64,000 bases of DNA, taken from assembly GCF_027270735.1 (NCBI RefSeq), contig NZ_JAPWIJ010000010.1, positions 1 through 64,000 on the forward strand, written 5' to 3'. The DNA is from Rhodococcus ruber (GTDB lineage Bacteria > Actinomycetota > Actinomycetes > Mycobacteriales > Mycobacteriaceae). A model generated the notes under the pieces. That model searched no databases. It was given only the letters and a program-made list of their open reading frames with translations, and was not told the DNA's origin. A program made the position numbers and the translations under genes. Positions 45,728 to 55,800 of the stretch are shown piece by piece. The stretch's first letter is position 1, and every line of letters starts with the position of its first letter.

Positions 45728-45760
45728 GCTTCGATTTTCGAACTGCTTCGATTTTCGAAC
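45728..45760. promoter_or_regulatory. Two tandem palindromic operators (HxlR-type)
   Basis: GCTTCGATTTTCGAAC occurs at 45728-45743 and again at 45745-45760, a 17-bp period. Each copy contains the inverted repeat TTCGA-TTT-TCGAA. They lie midway between the divergent SDR and HxlR genes and are the best candidates for HxlR dimer-binding sites controlling both. Confidence 0.75.
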
Positions 45761-45777
45761 CACTATGATGAAGCGCG

Positions 45778-46101
45778 ATGGAAATGGCAAACGCACCCCG
45801 CCGATCGATGATGGCCGTGCTAGATCTCCTGGGGCAGCGATGGAACATGCGCATTCTGTGGGAGCTGCGCGACGGGCCGCTCGGTTTCCTCGAACTCAGG
45901 AGACGCACCGACGACATCTCGTCCAGCGTTCTCGCCACCAGGCTGCGCACCCTCGTCGACGCTCGAGTGCTGATCAAAGACCCCGAGGGCTCTTATCGCC
46001 TCACCGAACTCGGCGACGAGCTCGGGCCGGCACTCGAACCGCTCTGGCAGTGGGCGCAACGCTGGAACGAAGGCAGCAACACCGACGATCACCGCCCCTG
46101 A
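45778..46101 (+). CDS. HxlR family transcriptional regulator
   Basis: A 107-residue winged-helix regulator of the HxlR (DUF24) class. LDLLGQRWNMRILWELRDGPLGFLEL (about 16-41) forms the first helices and SSSVLATRLRTLVDARVLIK the recognition helix; the C-terminal helix with LWQWAQRWNE dimerises. Starts are possible at 45778 or 45784. HxlR proteins often respond to electrophiles or aldehydes and regulate a neighbouring reductase, fitting the divergent SDR gene. Two tandem palindromes in the shared promoter are likely operators. Confidence 0.9.
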   Translation: MEMANAPRRSMMAVLDLLGQRWNMRILWELRDGPLGFLELRRRTDDISSSVLATRLRTLVDARVLIKDPEGSYRLTELGDELGPALEPLWQWAQRWNEGSNTDDHRP

Positions 46102-46213
46102 ACAGCAGAGCCAGCAACCGACGTACATCCTCCGCTTCCTGTCGGTGGCTCGGGTTATTGTTCATCTAGTTCGAACGTACGTTCTTGTTTCGGGTCACCG
46201 GGGGGTGAACAAG

Positions 46214-48397
46214 ATGGCAGTACCGACTGTGTCGCTGGAGGCGTTGACTGCTGCCGCGTGTGCAGAGAATCGTCTTGCTTCTCGCAAGATTTCCGCCTGC
46301 TACGACGTCCATCGGAGCTGGATCACCCACGACACCAAGTACAAGCACTACAGCCGGTACGGGCGCACCGAGATGGCAGTGGCGTTGGGATGTTCGGCGA
46401 CGGTCGCTGAATCGTACGTCTCCGTCGGCGTCGCCTTGCATACCCGGCTTCCACTGCTGCGGTCCGCATTCGAGACCGGGGAGATCGATCTGCCGCGGGT
46501 GCGGACGGTGTGCCGGATCCTCGACAACCTCTCTGACCAGATCGTGAACCTGGTCGAGGACGAGATCGTCGAGGCGGCCCGTCGGTCGTCACCAGGTCCG
46601 CTGGAGAAGGAGATCTGGGACATCCTGCTGCGGGTCGCCCCCGAAGAGGCAGCAGCGCTACGCGAGTTCGCCAAGAGGTTCCGCCACGTTTCCTACAGCC
46701 CCGCCGGGGAACTGGCCCGCATCCGAGCCGAGCTGACCGCCCCCGAGGCCGCCGCCGCGTGGCAGCTCCTCGAGGAGATGGCCGACACCCTCTGCCCGAA
46801 AGATCCTCGCGGCAAACAGGACCGGTTGTGCGATGCGTTCATGGCCCGCATGCACGGCGAACCCCGACTGGCATGCCTGTGCCACCGTGATGACTGCCCG
46901 AAAAAGGATGCGGTGCTGCCGGATCGTCGGGTGCCGTTGACGATGGTCACTGTCGATATCGCCACCCTCATCGGGTTACTCGCGAACCCGGCGTATCTGG
47001 CCGGGCACGGTTCGATCGACCCGGACCTCGCGCGGGAGTTGGCGCGCAACAGTCAGTGGCAGATCCTGCTCACCGAGGCCGTGACTCTCGCCGAGAAACT
47101 GGGCCTGGCTGTGCAGAACCCGGAAACCGGGGAATGGGAACGACGCTCGGACAGCGAGAAGGCAGGGGCTGCAACGAGACCCGAAGCGAGGGCTGGGACG
47201 GACACCGACGCGGCCACTGATTCCGATACTGATACTGAGGCCGGGTCGGCCACGAATTCGGGTAGGGCTGATTCCTCGACCGAACCGACTTCGGCAAGTG
47301 CACCGGTACCGGGGAACACCTCGGCACCGGCACCAGAGCCACTGGTAGATGAGGTCGGCGAGACCGGCGACGCCGAGGCGAACGACGAGTCCGGCGAGTC
47401 CACACCGATACCTGCAGCCGACCCGTCGGCAACTCCCGACCCAGGTGCCGCCGATCCCGTCCGTAAGCACGCAGCAACAGGCGCTCCGGCAGCTGCGCCT
47501 TCTGAACCTGCGCCAGCTTCACCATCACCTGCGGGGCAGACACCGCCGGCACCTGACATCGCACCGAGTTGCTCGCAATCACGCTCGTCCACAACACCAT
47601 CCGGCTCGGAAACATCCGGTCCGACGTCAGCCGAAAGCCCAGCACCGGGAACAGGCCCCACTGCCGCTACCGCAAGCAACGACCAACCTCAGCGTCGCCT
47701 GGGATCACTGACCTCCGCCGCGGCCTTGTTCTGCACCCACACACCCGTCGGCAGGGGCACACGGCACAGCTCTGCCCTCGACCTACCCTCCGCGATCCAG
47801 CGCACCAACCACGCCATCCACGCAGCACACCACACACCCTCGGGCCTCTACCTCGGCAACGCATCCCTCGCCGCAGCCCTCGAAGCCGCCATCGCCGCCG
47901 ACCCCACCCTCGGAAAATCCGTCGCACGCGACCCACTGACCGACCGCGCCCTGATCTACCGACCCGACACCCTCACCACCGCCGCCGTACGGCTCCGCGA
48001 CCGCCACTGCCGCTTCCCCGACTGCCACCGCCCCGCCGCACACTGCCAACTCGACCACGTGATCCCCTTCGATCACGCCAACCCCCTCGGCGGCGGCTGG
48101 ACCACGGTCAACAACCTCCAATGCCTCTGCGAGTTCCACCACACCGTCAAAACCGCCGGCTACTGGACAGCCGTCATGCTCCCCGGCGGCGCGATCCTGT
48201 GGACCTCCACCTCCAAGACCACCCGCATCACCCTGCCCACCAACGGCACAGCCATCCCCATCCTCGGCAACGACCTGAGACCACACATCCCCACCCAACC
48301 CAAACGATCCGGCATCATCGCCTACCCCGACCCGCCCGACAACCCCGAGCCGGAATCGGAACCGGTCGAACAAGACACCGACGAACCGCCCTTCTGA
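46214..48397 (+). CDS. DUF222/HNH endonuclease-domain protein
   Basis: A 727-residue protein with an N-terminal DUF222 domain (about 1-300), a long low-complexity Ser/Thr/Pro/Ala/Asp linker (about 310-525) and a C-terminal HNH domain. The nuclease motif is CRFPDCHRPAAHCQLDHVIP followed by GGWTTVNNLQCLCEFHHTVKT, with the metal-coordinating Cys pairs and the DH and HH residues intact. Such proteins are multicopy in actinobacteria (the REP13E12 proteins of mycobacteria are related); their function is unproven. The ATG follows a G-rich ribosome-binding site; a GTG at 46145 would add 23 poorly supported residues. The 3' third is markedly C-rich. Confidence 0.85.
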   Translation: MAVPTVSLEALTAAACAENRLASRKISACYDVHRSWITHDTKYKHYSRYGRTEMAVALGCSATVAESYVSVGVALHTRLPLLRSAFETGEIDLPRVRTVCRILDNLSDQIVNLVEDEIVEAARRSSPGPLEKEIWDILLRVAPEEAAALREFAKRFRHVSYSPAGELARIRAELTAPEAAAAWQLLEEMADTLCPKDPRGKQDRLCDAFMARMHGEPRLACLCHRDDCPKKDAVLPDRRVPLTMVTVDIATLIGLLANPAYLAGHGSIDPDLARELARNSQWQILLTEAVTLAEKLGLAVQNPETGEWERRSDSEKAGAATRPEARAGTDTDAATDSDTDTEAGSATNSGRADSSTEPTSASAPVPGNTSAPAPEPLVDEVGETGDAEANDESGESTPIPAADPSATPDPGAADPVRKHAATGAPAAAPSEPAPASPSPAGQTPPAPDIAPSCSQSRSSTTPSGSETSGPTSAESPAPGTGPTAATASNDQPQRRLGSLTSAAALFCTHTPVGRGTRHSSALDLPSAIQRTNHAIHAAHHTPSGLYLGNASLAAALEAAIAADPTLGKSVARDPLTDRALIYRPDTLTTAAVRLRDRHCRFPDCHRPAAHCQLDHVIPFDHANPLGGGWTTVNNLQCLCEFHHTVKTAGYWTAVMLPGGAILWTSTSKTTRITLPTNGTAIPILGNDLRPHIPTQPKRSGIIAYPDPPDNPEPESEPVEQDTDEPPF

Positions 48398-48579
48398 TCG
48401 AAGATGCTGCGGGAAGTGGCACCGATTCCCTTCGACCGCGTCGACAGGCGGATCCCGCGCCCAGATTCGAGGTTCTGCGGGGCGTGCAAACACGATCCGC
48501 TGTCGACTTCGCAGCACGCCGAAGTAGATCTGCACGGCCTGCAAAGCAGTGCACTCGCGTCGACCGGCATACTCGAAAA

Positions 48580-49533
48580 ATGAGGAATTCGCGTGCGGCC
48601 GCTCGCCCGAGGGCGTTGTCGTTGCACGGCCGGATACGAGTGTTGACGATGAGTGTGGCGGCCCTCGCCGTAGCGGTGAGTGCACTGGCGATCTATCTCG
48701 TCGCCGAGCAGGCCTTACGTTCGCAGATCATCGACCGCGTCGGCCGCAACAGCGACGCACTCATCGCCAGCGCAGCGTCCGGCTTGCCTGCCAGCCTGCT
48801 CGGCTTCGGCATCGAAGACACCGAGGGCACCGCAGCGAAAGTCGCGCTGGTGACAACGGATGGCGCATTGGTGACGTCGACGAACGGCACCGATCCCTTC
48901 ACCAACTCCAACGGCGCTCTGGACGACCCGGAAGAAGCAGTCGTCGAGGGCCGCGTCGACCGATCTCTGCGCGAGGTACGCGGGTATTACATCTCCGCCG
49001 AACGCACCGACGCCGGCGAAACCATCATGGTGGCCGAGTCACTCGGTGAAGCGTCGCCGCTACTCGCCAAACTCACGCTGGCTCTCGTTCTCGTCGGGGC
49101 ATTTCTTGTCGCGCTGGCCGGTGTCGCCGGTGCGGCTGTTGCTCGAACCGGACTCCGACCGGTCCGGCGCCTCCGCGCGGGCACCGAGAGAGTCGCCAGA
49201 ACCGGTAGTTTCGAGCCCATCGACGTCAACGGAGACGACGAACTGGCGTCACTCGCCAACAGCTTCAACGAGATGTTGGCAGCGCTGTCGCGATCGCGAG
49301 AACGGCAAGGGCAGTTGATCGTCGATGCAGGTGCCGAACTGATGCAGCCGTTGACGGCACTGCGGACGAACATCGACCTACTGATGTCTCTCGACCGGCC
49401 CGACGCACCGGACATGCCCGAAGAGGAGCAGGACCGTCTGCGCGTCGAGGTGATCGCTCAGATGGATGTCATCATCGGGTTGGTGCACGATTTGGTCGAC
49501 CATGCCCGGGAGCCTGCGCCGACACCGCGCTGA
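48580..49533 (+). CDS. MprB-like sensor lacking kinase catalytic parts
   Basis: A 317-residue membrane protein organised like the first two thirds of the sensor kinase MprB: TM1 (about 24-43), extracytoplasmic domain (44-160), TM2 (163-187), HAMP (188-240) and a HisKA-like helical hairpin (245-310). In the H-box the phosphoacceptor His is Ala252 (DAGAELMQPLTALRTN), and the frame stops at 49531-49533 before any ATPase domain; none is found downstream. The reading frame is otherwise open and well conserved. It may be a pseudokinase modulating another sensor, or a relic. No response regulator is adjacent. The start is uncertain because no clear ribosome-binding site is seen. Confidence 0.72.
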   Translation: MRNSRAAARPRALSLHGRIRVLTMSVAALAVAVSALAIYLVAEQALRSQIIDRVGRNSDALIASAASGLPASLLGFGIEDTEGTAAKVALVTTDGALVTSTNGTDPFTNSNGALDDPEEAVVEGRVDRSLREVRGYYISAERTDAGETIMVAESLGEASPLLAKLTLALVLVGAFLVALAGVAGAAVARTGLRPVRRLRAGTERVARTGSFEPIDVNGDDELASLANSFNEMLAALSRSRERQGQLIVDAGAELMQPLTALRTNIDLLMSLDRPDAPDMPEEEQDRLRVEVIAQMDVIIGLVHDLVDHAREPAPTPR

Positions 49534-49565
49534 CAGTCGATGCGCCGCAGCCGAAGTCGATCGCT

Positions 49566-50495
49566 TCAGGACGAGAGTCGTGAGCCGGTCAGCTCTTCGG
49601 ACGCCTCCCACAGCCGGCGTGCGTCGTCCATGTTGCGCAGTGGCTTCCACAGCCCGACCTCGGCCGGCGGTCCGCCGATCAACCGAGTGGGGCCGACGAA
49701 CTGATCACCGCGCGAGGCTGTACCCGCCGCGGCGATAACGCCCGGTTGCGCGGCGCTGTCCACGGTTCCCGCGATGCCGACGCGGGCAAGCACACCGATG
49801 AGCCGCCTTCCTGCGGAGTCTTTCGGTCGCCCCAGACCCGGTTGGGCCGCAAGCAGATTGGTCGGTGAAATTCCGGGATGGGCCATATTGCTGGTGATTC
49901 CCCACCCGCCGGCTCTGCTGCGTGCGTCGAGTTCGCGGGCGAACAAGGCCACCGCGAGCTTCGATTGACTGTATGCCTTCATGACGTCGTAGGAACGCTC
50001 CCAGTTCAGGTCGTCCCAGTTGATGGTCCCCGATCGCGCCGCGATGCTCGTCTGATGGGTAACTCGAGCACCGCCGGCCCGAAGAAGCGGCATGAGACCG
50101 AGGGTGAGTGCGAAATGACCGAGGTGGTTGGTTCCGAACTGCAGCTCGAATCCGTCCCGAGTGACTTGGCGCTCCGGTGGCTGCATGACTCCTGCGTTGT
50201 TGACGAGCACATCGATCGGCCGTCCTTCGGAGACGAGCTCGCTCGCCAACGCTGCAACCGAATTCAATGACGACAGGTCCAACTCGCGGGTGCTGACCTG
50301 CGCGCCGGGTGCAGCGGCCCGAATCGACTCGGCTGCGCGCTCCCCCTTGGCGGCAGAGCGTACCGGCATGACGACCTCTGCTCCGGCGCGCGCGAGCCGC
50401 GTCGCGATGACCGTGCCGATCCCGTCGCTGGCTCCTGTGACGACGGCGCGCTTTCCGTTCAGGTCGGGGATGGATAGATCTGCGATGCGGCCCAT
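49566..50495 (-). CDS. Short-chain dehydrogenase (retinol dehydrogenase-like)
   Basis: A 309-residue SDR with cofactor loop [35 protein letters not shown] and active-site [10 protein letters not shown] (YxxxK) with the upstream Ser in TSIAARSG. The longer length and the HPGISPTNL segment after the active site are typical of the retinol dehydrogenase/WW-domain oxidoreductase-like group. The ATG at 50493-50495 has GAGGAG upstream. It lies downstream of the MmyB-type regulator on the same strand (120 bp gap), a common pairing, so that regulator may control it. Confidence 0.87.
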   Translation of the reverse strand: MGRIADLSIPDLNGKRAVVTGASDGIGTVIATRLARAGAEVVMPVRSAAKGERAAESIRAAAPGAQVSTRELDLSSLNSVAALASELVSEGRPIDVLVNNAGVMQPPERQVTRDGFELQFGTNHLGHFALTLGLMPLLRAGGARVTHQTSIAARSGTINWDDLNWERSYDVMKAYSQSKLAVALFARELDARSRAGGWGITSNMAHPGISPTNLLAAQPGLGRPKDSAGRRLIGVLARVGIAGTVDSAAQPGVIAAAGTASRGDQFVGPTRLIGGPPAEVGLWKPLRNMDDARRLWEASEELTGSRLSS

Positions 50496-50615
50496 ATCAA
50501 GCTCCTCGGGTGTTGTGATCGTCCGGCTCGGACGTGCAGAACCCATGTTCGACTACCGCTTCGGGCTTATCCAGGACTTCCCGATCCACTGATACTCCCG
50601 ACACCTCGCACCGAG

Positions 50616-51455
50616 TCAGGACAGGACCTGTGTTCCCACCACCGCGAGCAGTTCCAATTTGGCGTAGCTCTCGCTGCCGGGTACTGCCGTGTACACCAAC
50701 AGCCGATGCGCTTGCTCCGGGTCGAGAAGGGTCTGGCAGTTCAGTTGCACCATGCCGACCGTCGGGTGCAGGAACCGCTTGGACTCGGGTGGATGCACCC
50801 CCACTTCACGCTTCTCCCACAGGGTTCGGAATTCCTCGCTGACCTCGTGCAGCTCGGCGGCCAGATGCGCTGCTGTGGAGTCCGGCCCACGAAGGGTGAC
50901 GATCTCACGCAGCCCCGACACATACACCCGAGACAGCACGGCACGCTCGTCGGGCGGGTACGAGCGCCGGGTAGCGGGGTCGGTGAACCAGCGATATCCC
51001 AGGCTTCGGTTGGGCCCTGTGCGCAACGACGCATCCCCGGTCAATGCCGCGCCCAGCGGCGTCTGGCGCAGAGTTTCGCCGAGCTCGGACACGATCTCGG
51101 CAGGCGTGTCGTTGAGGCGGTCCAAAATCCGCAGCAATCCCGGGCTGATGTGGTCGCTCGAGACCCCGCGCACGGGAGGAGCGTGCCCGGCGAGGCGGAA
51201 CACGTGATCACGCTCGCCCAGCGACAGATGCAACCCCTGCGCGATGGAGGCAATCATCTGCTCCGATGGAGCAGGACCGGACCCACGTTCGAGCCGGGCG
51301 TAATAGTCGGTCGACATATGGCACAGGTCGGCGACCTCCTCGCGTCGAAGGCCCTGCGTTCGCCTGCGCTGCCCACGCGGAAGGCCGATGTCCTCGGGCT
51401 GTAACGACTCACGCCGCTGCCGAAGAAAAGCGGCCAACTCCGGCCGATCGATCAC
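50616..51455 (-). CDS. Helix-turn-helix regulator with MmyB-like ligand domain
   Basis: A 279-residue regulator: N-terminal Xre-like helix-turn-helix (about 10-80; RRTQGLRREEVADLCHMSTDYYARLERGSG) and a C-terminal MmyB-like ligand-binding domain (about 100-275; PAEIVSELGETLRQTPLGAALTGD and LREIVTLRGPDSTAAHLAAELHEVSEEFRTLWEKREV). It starts with a GTG at 51453-51455 six bases after AAGGAGG, so the start is firm. The family often represses an adjacent oxidoreductase gene, here the SDR downstream; a second SDR is divergent 74 bp upstream. Ligand unknown, possibly a fatty-acid-like molecule. Confidence 0.9.
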   Translation of the reverse strand: MIDRPELAAFLRQRRESLQPEDIGLPRGQRRRTQGLRREEVADLCHMSTDYYARLERGSGPAPSEQMIASIAQGLHLSLGERDHVFRLAGHAPPVRGVSSDHISPGLLRILDRLNDTPAEIVSELGETLRQTPLGAALTGDASLRTGPNRSLGYRWFTDPATRRSYPPDERAVLSRVYVSGLREIVTLRGPDSTAAHLAAELHEVSEEFRTLWEKREVGVHPPESKRFLHPTVGMVQLNCQTLLDPEQAHRLLVYTAVPGSESYAKLELLAVVGTQVLS

Positions 51456-51529
51456 CGCAGACCTCCTTCCGTCGAACGCGGTTGGTGCTTCCGCAATTGT
51501 GCCCTCTCCGCGGTGGCTATTGTCGAACG

Positions 51530-52255
51530 ATGAGCGCTCCCTTGACCATCGTCACCGGTGGCAGCCGCGGGATCGGTGCCTCCGTATCCCGACGCCTGAT
51601 TGCCGACGGCCACGATGTGGTGATCGGTTACCGCTCCGATGCCACCGCTGCCGAGACACTCGCCACCGAATTGTCGAGTACCGGGCGAACTGCGGTCGCG
51701 GTACGCGCCGACACCACCGACGAGCAGGCGGTCTCCACCCTGTTCGCAGCGGCCGCGGAGATAGGCACCCTTACCGGATTGGTGAACAACGCAGGCTCGG
51801 CACGCGCCGTCGGGATGCTGGCGGACAACGACATCGAGACCATCAGAGCAGACCTCGATGTCAACTTGATCGGGGTGATCACCTGCTGCAAATATGCGAT
51901 CGCGGCGATGGCCGAATCGGGTGGAGCAATCGTCAACATCTCCTCAGCTGCCGCCACCCTCGGTAGCCCCGGAATGTACGTTCACTACGCGGCAGCCAAG
52001 GCTGCGGTGGATGCACTGACCGTCGGTTTGTCCAAAGAGGTTGCCGCGCAGAACATTCGTGTCAATGCAGTGGCACCCGGAGTCATCGAAACCGACTTCC
52101 ACCGAGATCGACAACGGCCGCAGAAGATGGCGTCGAACATCCCCCTCGGCCGCCCCGGTGTGCCGGACGAGATCTCCGGTGCGGTGTCGTGGTTGCTCTC
52201 CGCCGATGCGCGGTACGCCACCGGAACCGTCGTTCGGGTGGCCGGCGGTATGTGA
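51530..52255 (+). CDS. SDR-family oxidoreductase (FabG-like)
   Basis: A 241-residue classical SDR with GGSRGIGASVSR, VNNAGSA, NISSAAATLG (Ser), YAAAKAAVDALT (YxxxK) and VAPGVIETD. The length and C-terminal VRVAGGM resemble glucose 1-dehydrogenase and beta-ketoacyl reductase types; substrate cannot be inferred. The ATG at 51530 lies 74 bp from the divergent MmyB-type regulator. The in-frame upstream extension overlaps that regulator and is not used. Confidence 0.87.
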   Translation: MSAPLTIVTGGSRGIGASVSRRLIADGHDVVIGYRSDATAAETLATELSSTGRTAVAVRADTTDEQAVSTLFAAAAEIGTLTGLVNNAGSARAVGMLADNDIETIRADLDVNLIGVITCCKYAIAAMAESGGAIVNISSAAATLGSPGMYVHYAAAKAAVDALTVGLSKEVAAQNIRVNAVAPGVIETDFHRDRQRPQKMASNIPLGRPGVPDEISGAVSWLLSADARYATGTVVRVAGGM

Positions 52256-52270
52256 ACGCCTCGGCCGCCA

Positions 52271-52771
52271 CTAACGAGGTGCGATGCGGTGCAGTTCGAC
52301 TTCTCCGAACTCCCCGTTCTCGGCGACGGCCGTCATGAACGTGCAGAACGGTTGCCGACGCCGATCCGTAGGAGATCCAGGGTTGAGCAGCCGTAGACCG
52401 TTGTCCGCGAAGGTGTCCCACGGTATGTGACTGTGCCCGAACACGAGGACGTCCGTCTCCTGGTATGCCGCCGCCATGCGTCGTTCACGGCCCGTCGCGG
52501 CACCGGTCTCGTGCACCACGGTGAACCGAACTCCGCCGAGCGAGACGTCGGCGCGCTCGGGCATCAGAGCCCGCAACTCGTCACCGTCGTTGTTCCCCCA
52601 GCACGCGACCAGACGACGCGACCGCTGCGACAGTGCCTCGAACGATGCGAGGTCCACCCAATCACCGGCATGGATCACGACATCTGAGTCGTCGACGGCC
52701 GCCCACACTTCGTCGGGCAGGTCGCGAGCACGCTTCGGGAGATGAGTGTCGGCAATCAGCAGCAGCTTCAC
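52271..52771 (-). CDS. Metallophosphoesterase of YfcE/MJ0936 type
   Basis: A 166-residue calcineurin-like phosphodiesterase. All metal-binding motifs are visible: ADTHLP (Asp, His), HAGDW (Asp), GNNDG (Asn, Asp), the His in FTVVHE, and GHSHIPW. Start choice is uncertain: in-frame GTGs occur at 52786, 52774 and 52771, none with a convincing Shine-Dalgarno; I use 52771 to give MKLLLIADTHLP, the family N-terminus. It probably hydrolyses a phosphodiester; the physiological substrate is unknown. It lies 33 bp from the dnaE2 stop on the same strand. Confidence 0.83.
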   Translation of the reverse strand: MKLLLIADTHLPKRARDLPDEVWAAVDDSDVVIHAGDWVDLASFEALSQRSRRLVACWGNNDGDELRALMPERADVSLGGVRFTVVHETGAATGRERRMAAAYQETDVLVFGHSHIPWDTFADNGLRLLNPGSPTDRRRQPFCTFMTAVAENGEFGEVELHRIAPR

Positions 52772-52804
52772 CACTCGATTGTGCACGCGAGCGGTGCGGC
52801 CCGG

Positions 52805-55800
52805 TCAACGAAAGTCCCTCGACCTGGATGCGACTCGCAGATCCATCAGTTGCAGATGGTCTGCAACCACGGTCACCGCACCCTCTGCGTTCTGCACCTT
52901 GCCGCGAATCAGCAACGCCGGAGCCGTGATCGCCAACTTGCGGTACTTGGCCCACAATCCGACCGAGCACACGACGTTGACCATGCCGGTTTCGTCCTCG
53001 AGGTTGATGAATGTGACACCTCCGGCAGTGGCGGGCCGCTGGCGATGGGTCACCGCACCGCCGACGAGGACGCGGTCTCCATCGGGGATCTGCAGCAACC
53101 GATTCGCGGGAACCACCCCGAGAGATTCGAGCCGATCTCGAAAGAACTGGGTGGGATAGGAATTCGGCGAGACCCCGGTTGCCCAGACATCGGCCGACGC
53201 CAGATCGAGGTCCGTCATACCCGGCAGCGCAGGCGCTTTCGTCGATGCGCCGATGCCGGGGAGCAGACCGGGCCGCTCCCCCGCGGCCGCGCCGGCAGCC
53301 CATAACGCCTCTCGACGCGTGATGCCGAAACACCCCAGTGCGCCGGCAGTGGCCAGTGCTTCCGCCTGTGCAACCGACAGTTCGACGCGACCCGTCAGAT
53401 CCAGGAACGAGGTGTACGGCCCGTGCGAGTTCCGGGCATCGACGATCTTCTGAGCCAATGCGGTACCGACGAATTTGACATCGGCCAACCCCATGCGAAT
53501 CTCGAGGCCGTCTCCCTCGAGATTCGCATGACCGAGACTGACGTTCACGTCGGCACCGTGCACCAGCACGCCGTGCCGCCTGGCATCGGCGACCAAAGAT
53601 TGAGGTGAGTAGAAACCCATCGGCTGGGCGCGCAACAAGCCTGCGCAGAAGGCAGCCGGATGATGCAACTTGAACCACGACGAATAGAAGACCAACGAGG
53701 CGAAGCTCTGCGAATGACTCTCGGGGAAGCCGAAATTGGCGAATGCAGACAGCTTTTCGTAGATGCGGTCGGCAGCCTCACCGGTGATGCCGTGCAGATC
53801 GCGCATCCCGTCGTAGAATCGCCCGCGCAGCAGCTCCATCTTCTCCGGTGATCGCTTCGATCCCATGGCACGACGCAATTGGTCGGCGTCGGCGGCACTG
53901 AAACCGGCGACATCGATGGCCATCTGCATCAGCTGTTCCTGGAACAGCGGAACTCCGAGAGTTCGATCGAGTGCCTTCTTGAGCGACGGGTGCTCGAAGA
54001 TCACCGGCTCCAGCCCGTTGCGACGCTTGATGTACGGGTGCACCGAACCACCCTGGATCGGACCGGGACGGATCAGGGCGACCTCGACCACCAGATCGTA
54101 GAAGTTACGCGGCTTGAGCCTCGGCAGAGTAGCCATCTGCGCGCGGGATTCGACCTGGAACACCCCCACCGAATCGGCTCGTTGAAGCATCTCGTACACC
54201 GCGGGCTCGGACAGGTCGATCGAGGCGAGGTCGATGTCGATGCCCTTGTGCTCGGCGATCAGGTCCATCATGTAGTGCAGCGCCGAGAGCATACCAAGCC
54301 CGAGCATGTCGAACTTCACCAAACCCACTGCGGCACAATCGTCTTTGTCCCACTGCAGCACACTGCGATTCTCCATCGTCGCCCACTCCACCGGGCAGAC
54401 GTCGGCGATCGGTCGATCGCAGATCACCATGCCGCCGGAGTGAATGCCGAGGTGCCGCGGGAATCCCTCGATCTGCCGCGCGAGTTGGAGAACCGACTCG
54501 GGAATACCGTCACCTTCCTGATCACCGATTCCGGACCAGCGGGTGATCTGCTTGCTCCACGCGTCCTGTTGCCCCTGCGAGAAGCCGAGTGCGCGGGCCA
54601 TGTCTCGTACCGAGGACTTGCCGCGGTAGGTGATGACGTTGGCCACCTGAGCGGCATGGGTGCGGCCGTACTTGGCGTAGACGTGCTGGATGGCTTCCTC
54701 GCGACGATCCGATTCGATGTCGATGTCGATATCGGGTGGGCCGTCGCGTTCGGGTGCCAGGAACCGCTCGAACAGCAGCTTGTTGGCCACCGGGTCGACG
54801 TTGGTGATGCCGATGGCGTAGCAGACAGCAGAGTTCGCTGCCGAACCTCTTCCCTGGCAGAGGATATCGTGTGTCTTGCAGAAATGGACGATGTCGTGGA
54901 CCACCAGAAAATAGCCGGGGAACTCGAGCCGCTCGATGATGTCGAGTTCGTATTCGAGCTGCGAATACGCCGCCGGATTCGCCGATTGCGGGCCGTAGCG
55001 TCGGGCCGCGCCCTCGAACGTGAGCCGCCGCAGATAACTGATCTCGGTATAACCGTCGGGAACCTCGAACGGCGGCAGGCGTGGGGCGATCAGCTTCAGA
55101 TCGAACGAGCACTCACGACCGAGCTCGACGGCACCGCGTACCGCGCCCGGATAGTGCTCGAACAATTCGGCCATCTCCGCCCCGGACCGAAGATGTGCGC
55201 CGCCCGTCGGTGCCATCCAACCGGCGGCCTCGTCCAAGCTGCTGCGCGCACGTACCGCAGCCATTGCCATGGCCAACCTCCTGCTGCGCGGACTCGCGTA
55301 GTGCGCGGCCGTGGTCGCGATCATCGGAAGGCTGTACTTGCGAGCCAGTGCCGCGAGCGCATCGTTGCGCTCGTCGTCGTCGGCAACTCCGTGCCGGGTG
55401 AGTTCGACGGTCACGCGATCGGGACCGAATCGGTCGACGAGAGTGCGCAGTGCGTCCTCGGCCGCTTCCGGACCGCCGTGCGAGAGTGCCTGCCGAACAT
55501 GACCCTTCCGGCAACCGGTGAGAATCTGCCAGTGCCCGCCCGCCGCGTCGGTGAGCTCGTCGATGTCGTACTGCGGCTTGCCTTTGACCCCACCGGCCAG
55601 ATGCGCGGCCGCGATCCGACGCGAGAGCCGTCGATACCCCTCTTGACCGCGGGCGAGCACCAACAGATGAGTGCCGTCGGGGTCGGTCGCTCCGGCTCTC
55701 GATCGATCGCTATCGAGCGATAGTTCGGCACCGAACACGGTTCCGATGCCGAGAGCTCTGGCCGCCTCGGCGAAGCGAACGACTCCGTAGAAACCGTCGT

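Noticed and set aside
46214..48397. DUF222-HNH gene as a mobile element
   Set aside because: No terminal inverted repeats, target duplications or transposase are visible around it; relatives are multicopy but mobility is not shown here.
53879..55723. 614-codon open frame on the plus strand
   Set aside because: Antisense to dnaE2, with no recognisable domain or ribosome-binding site.
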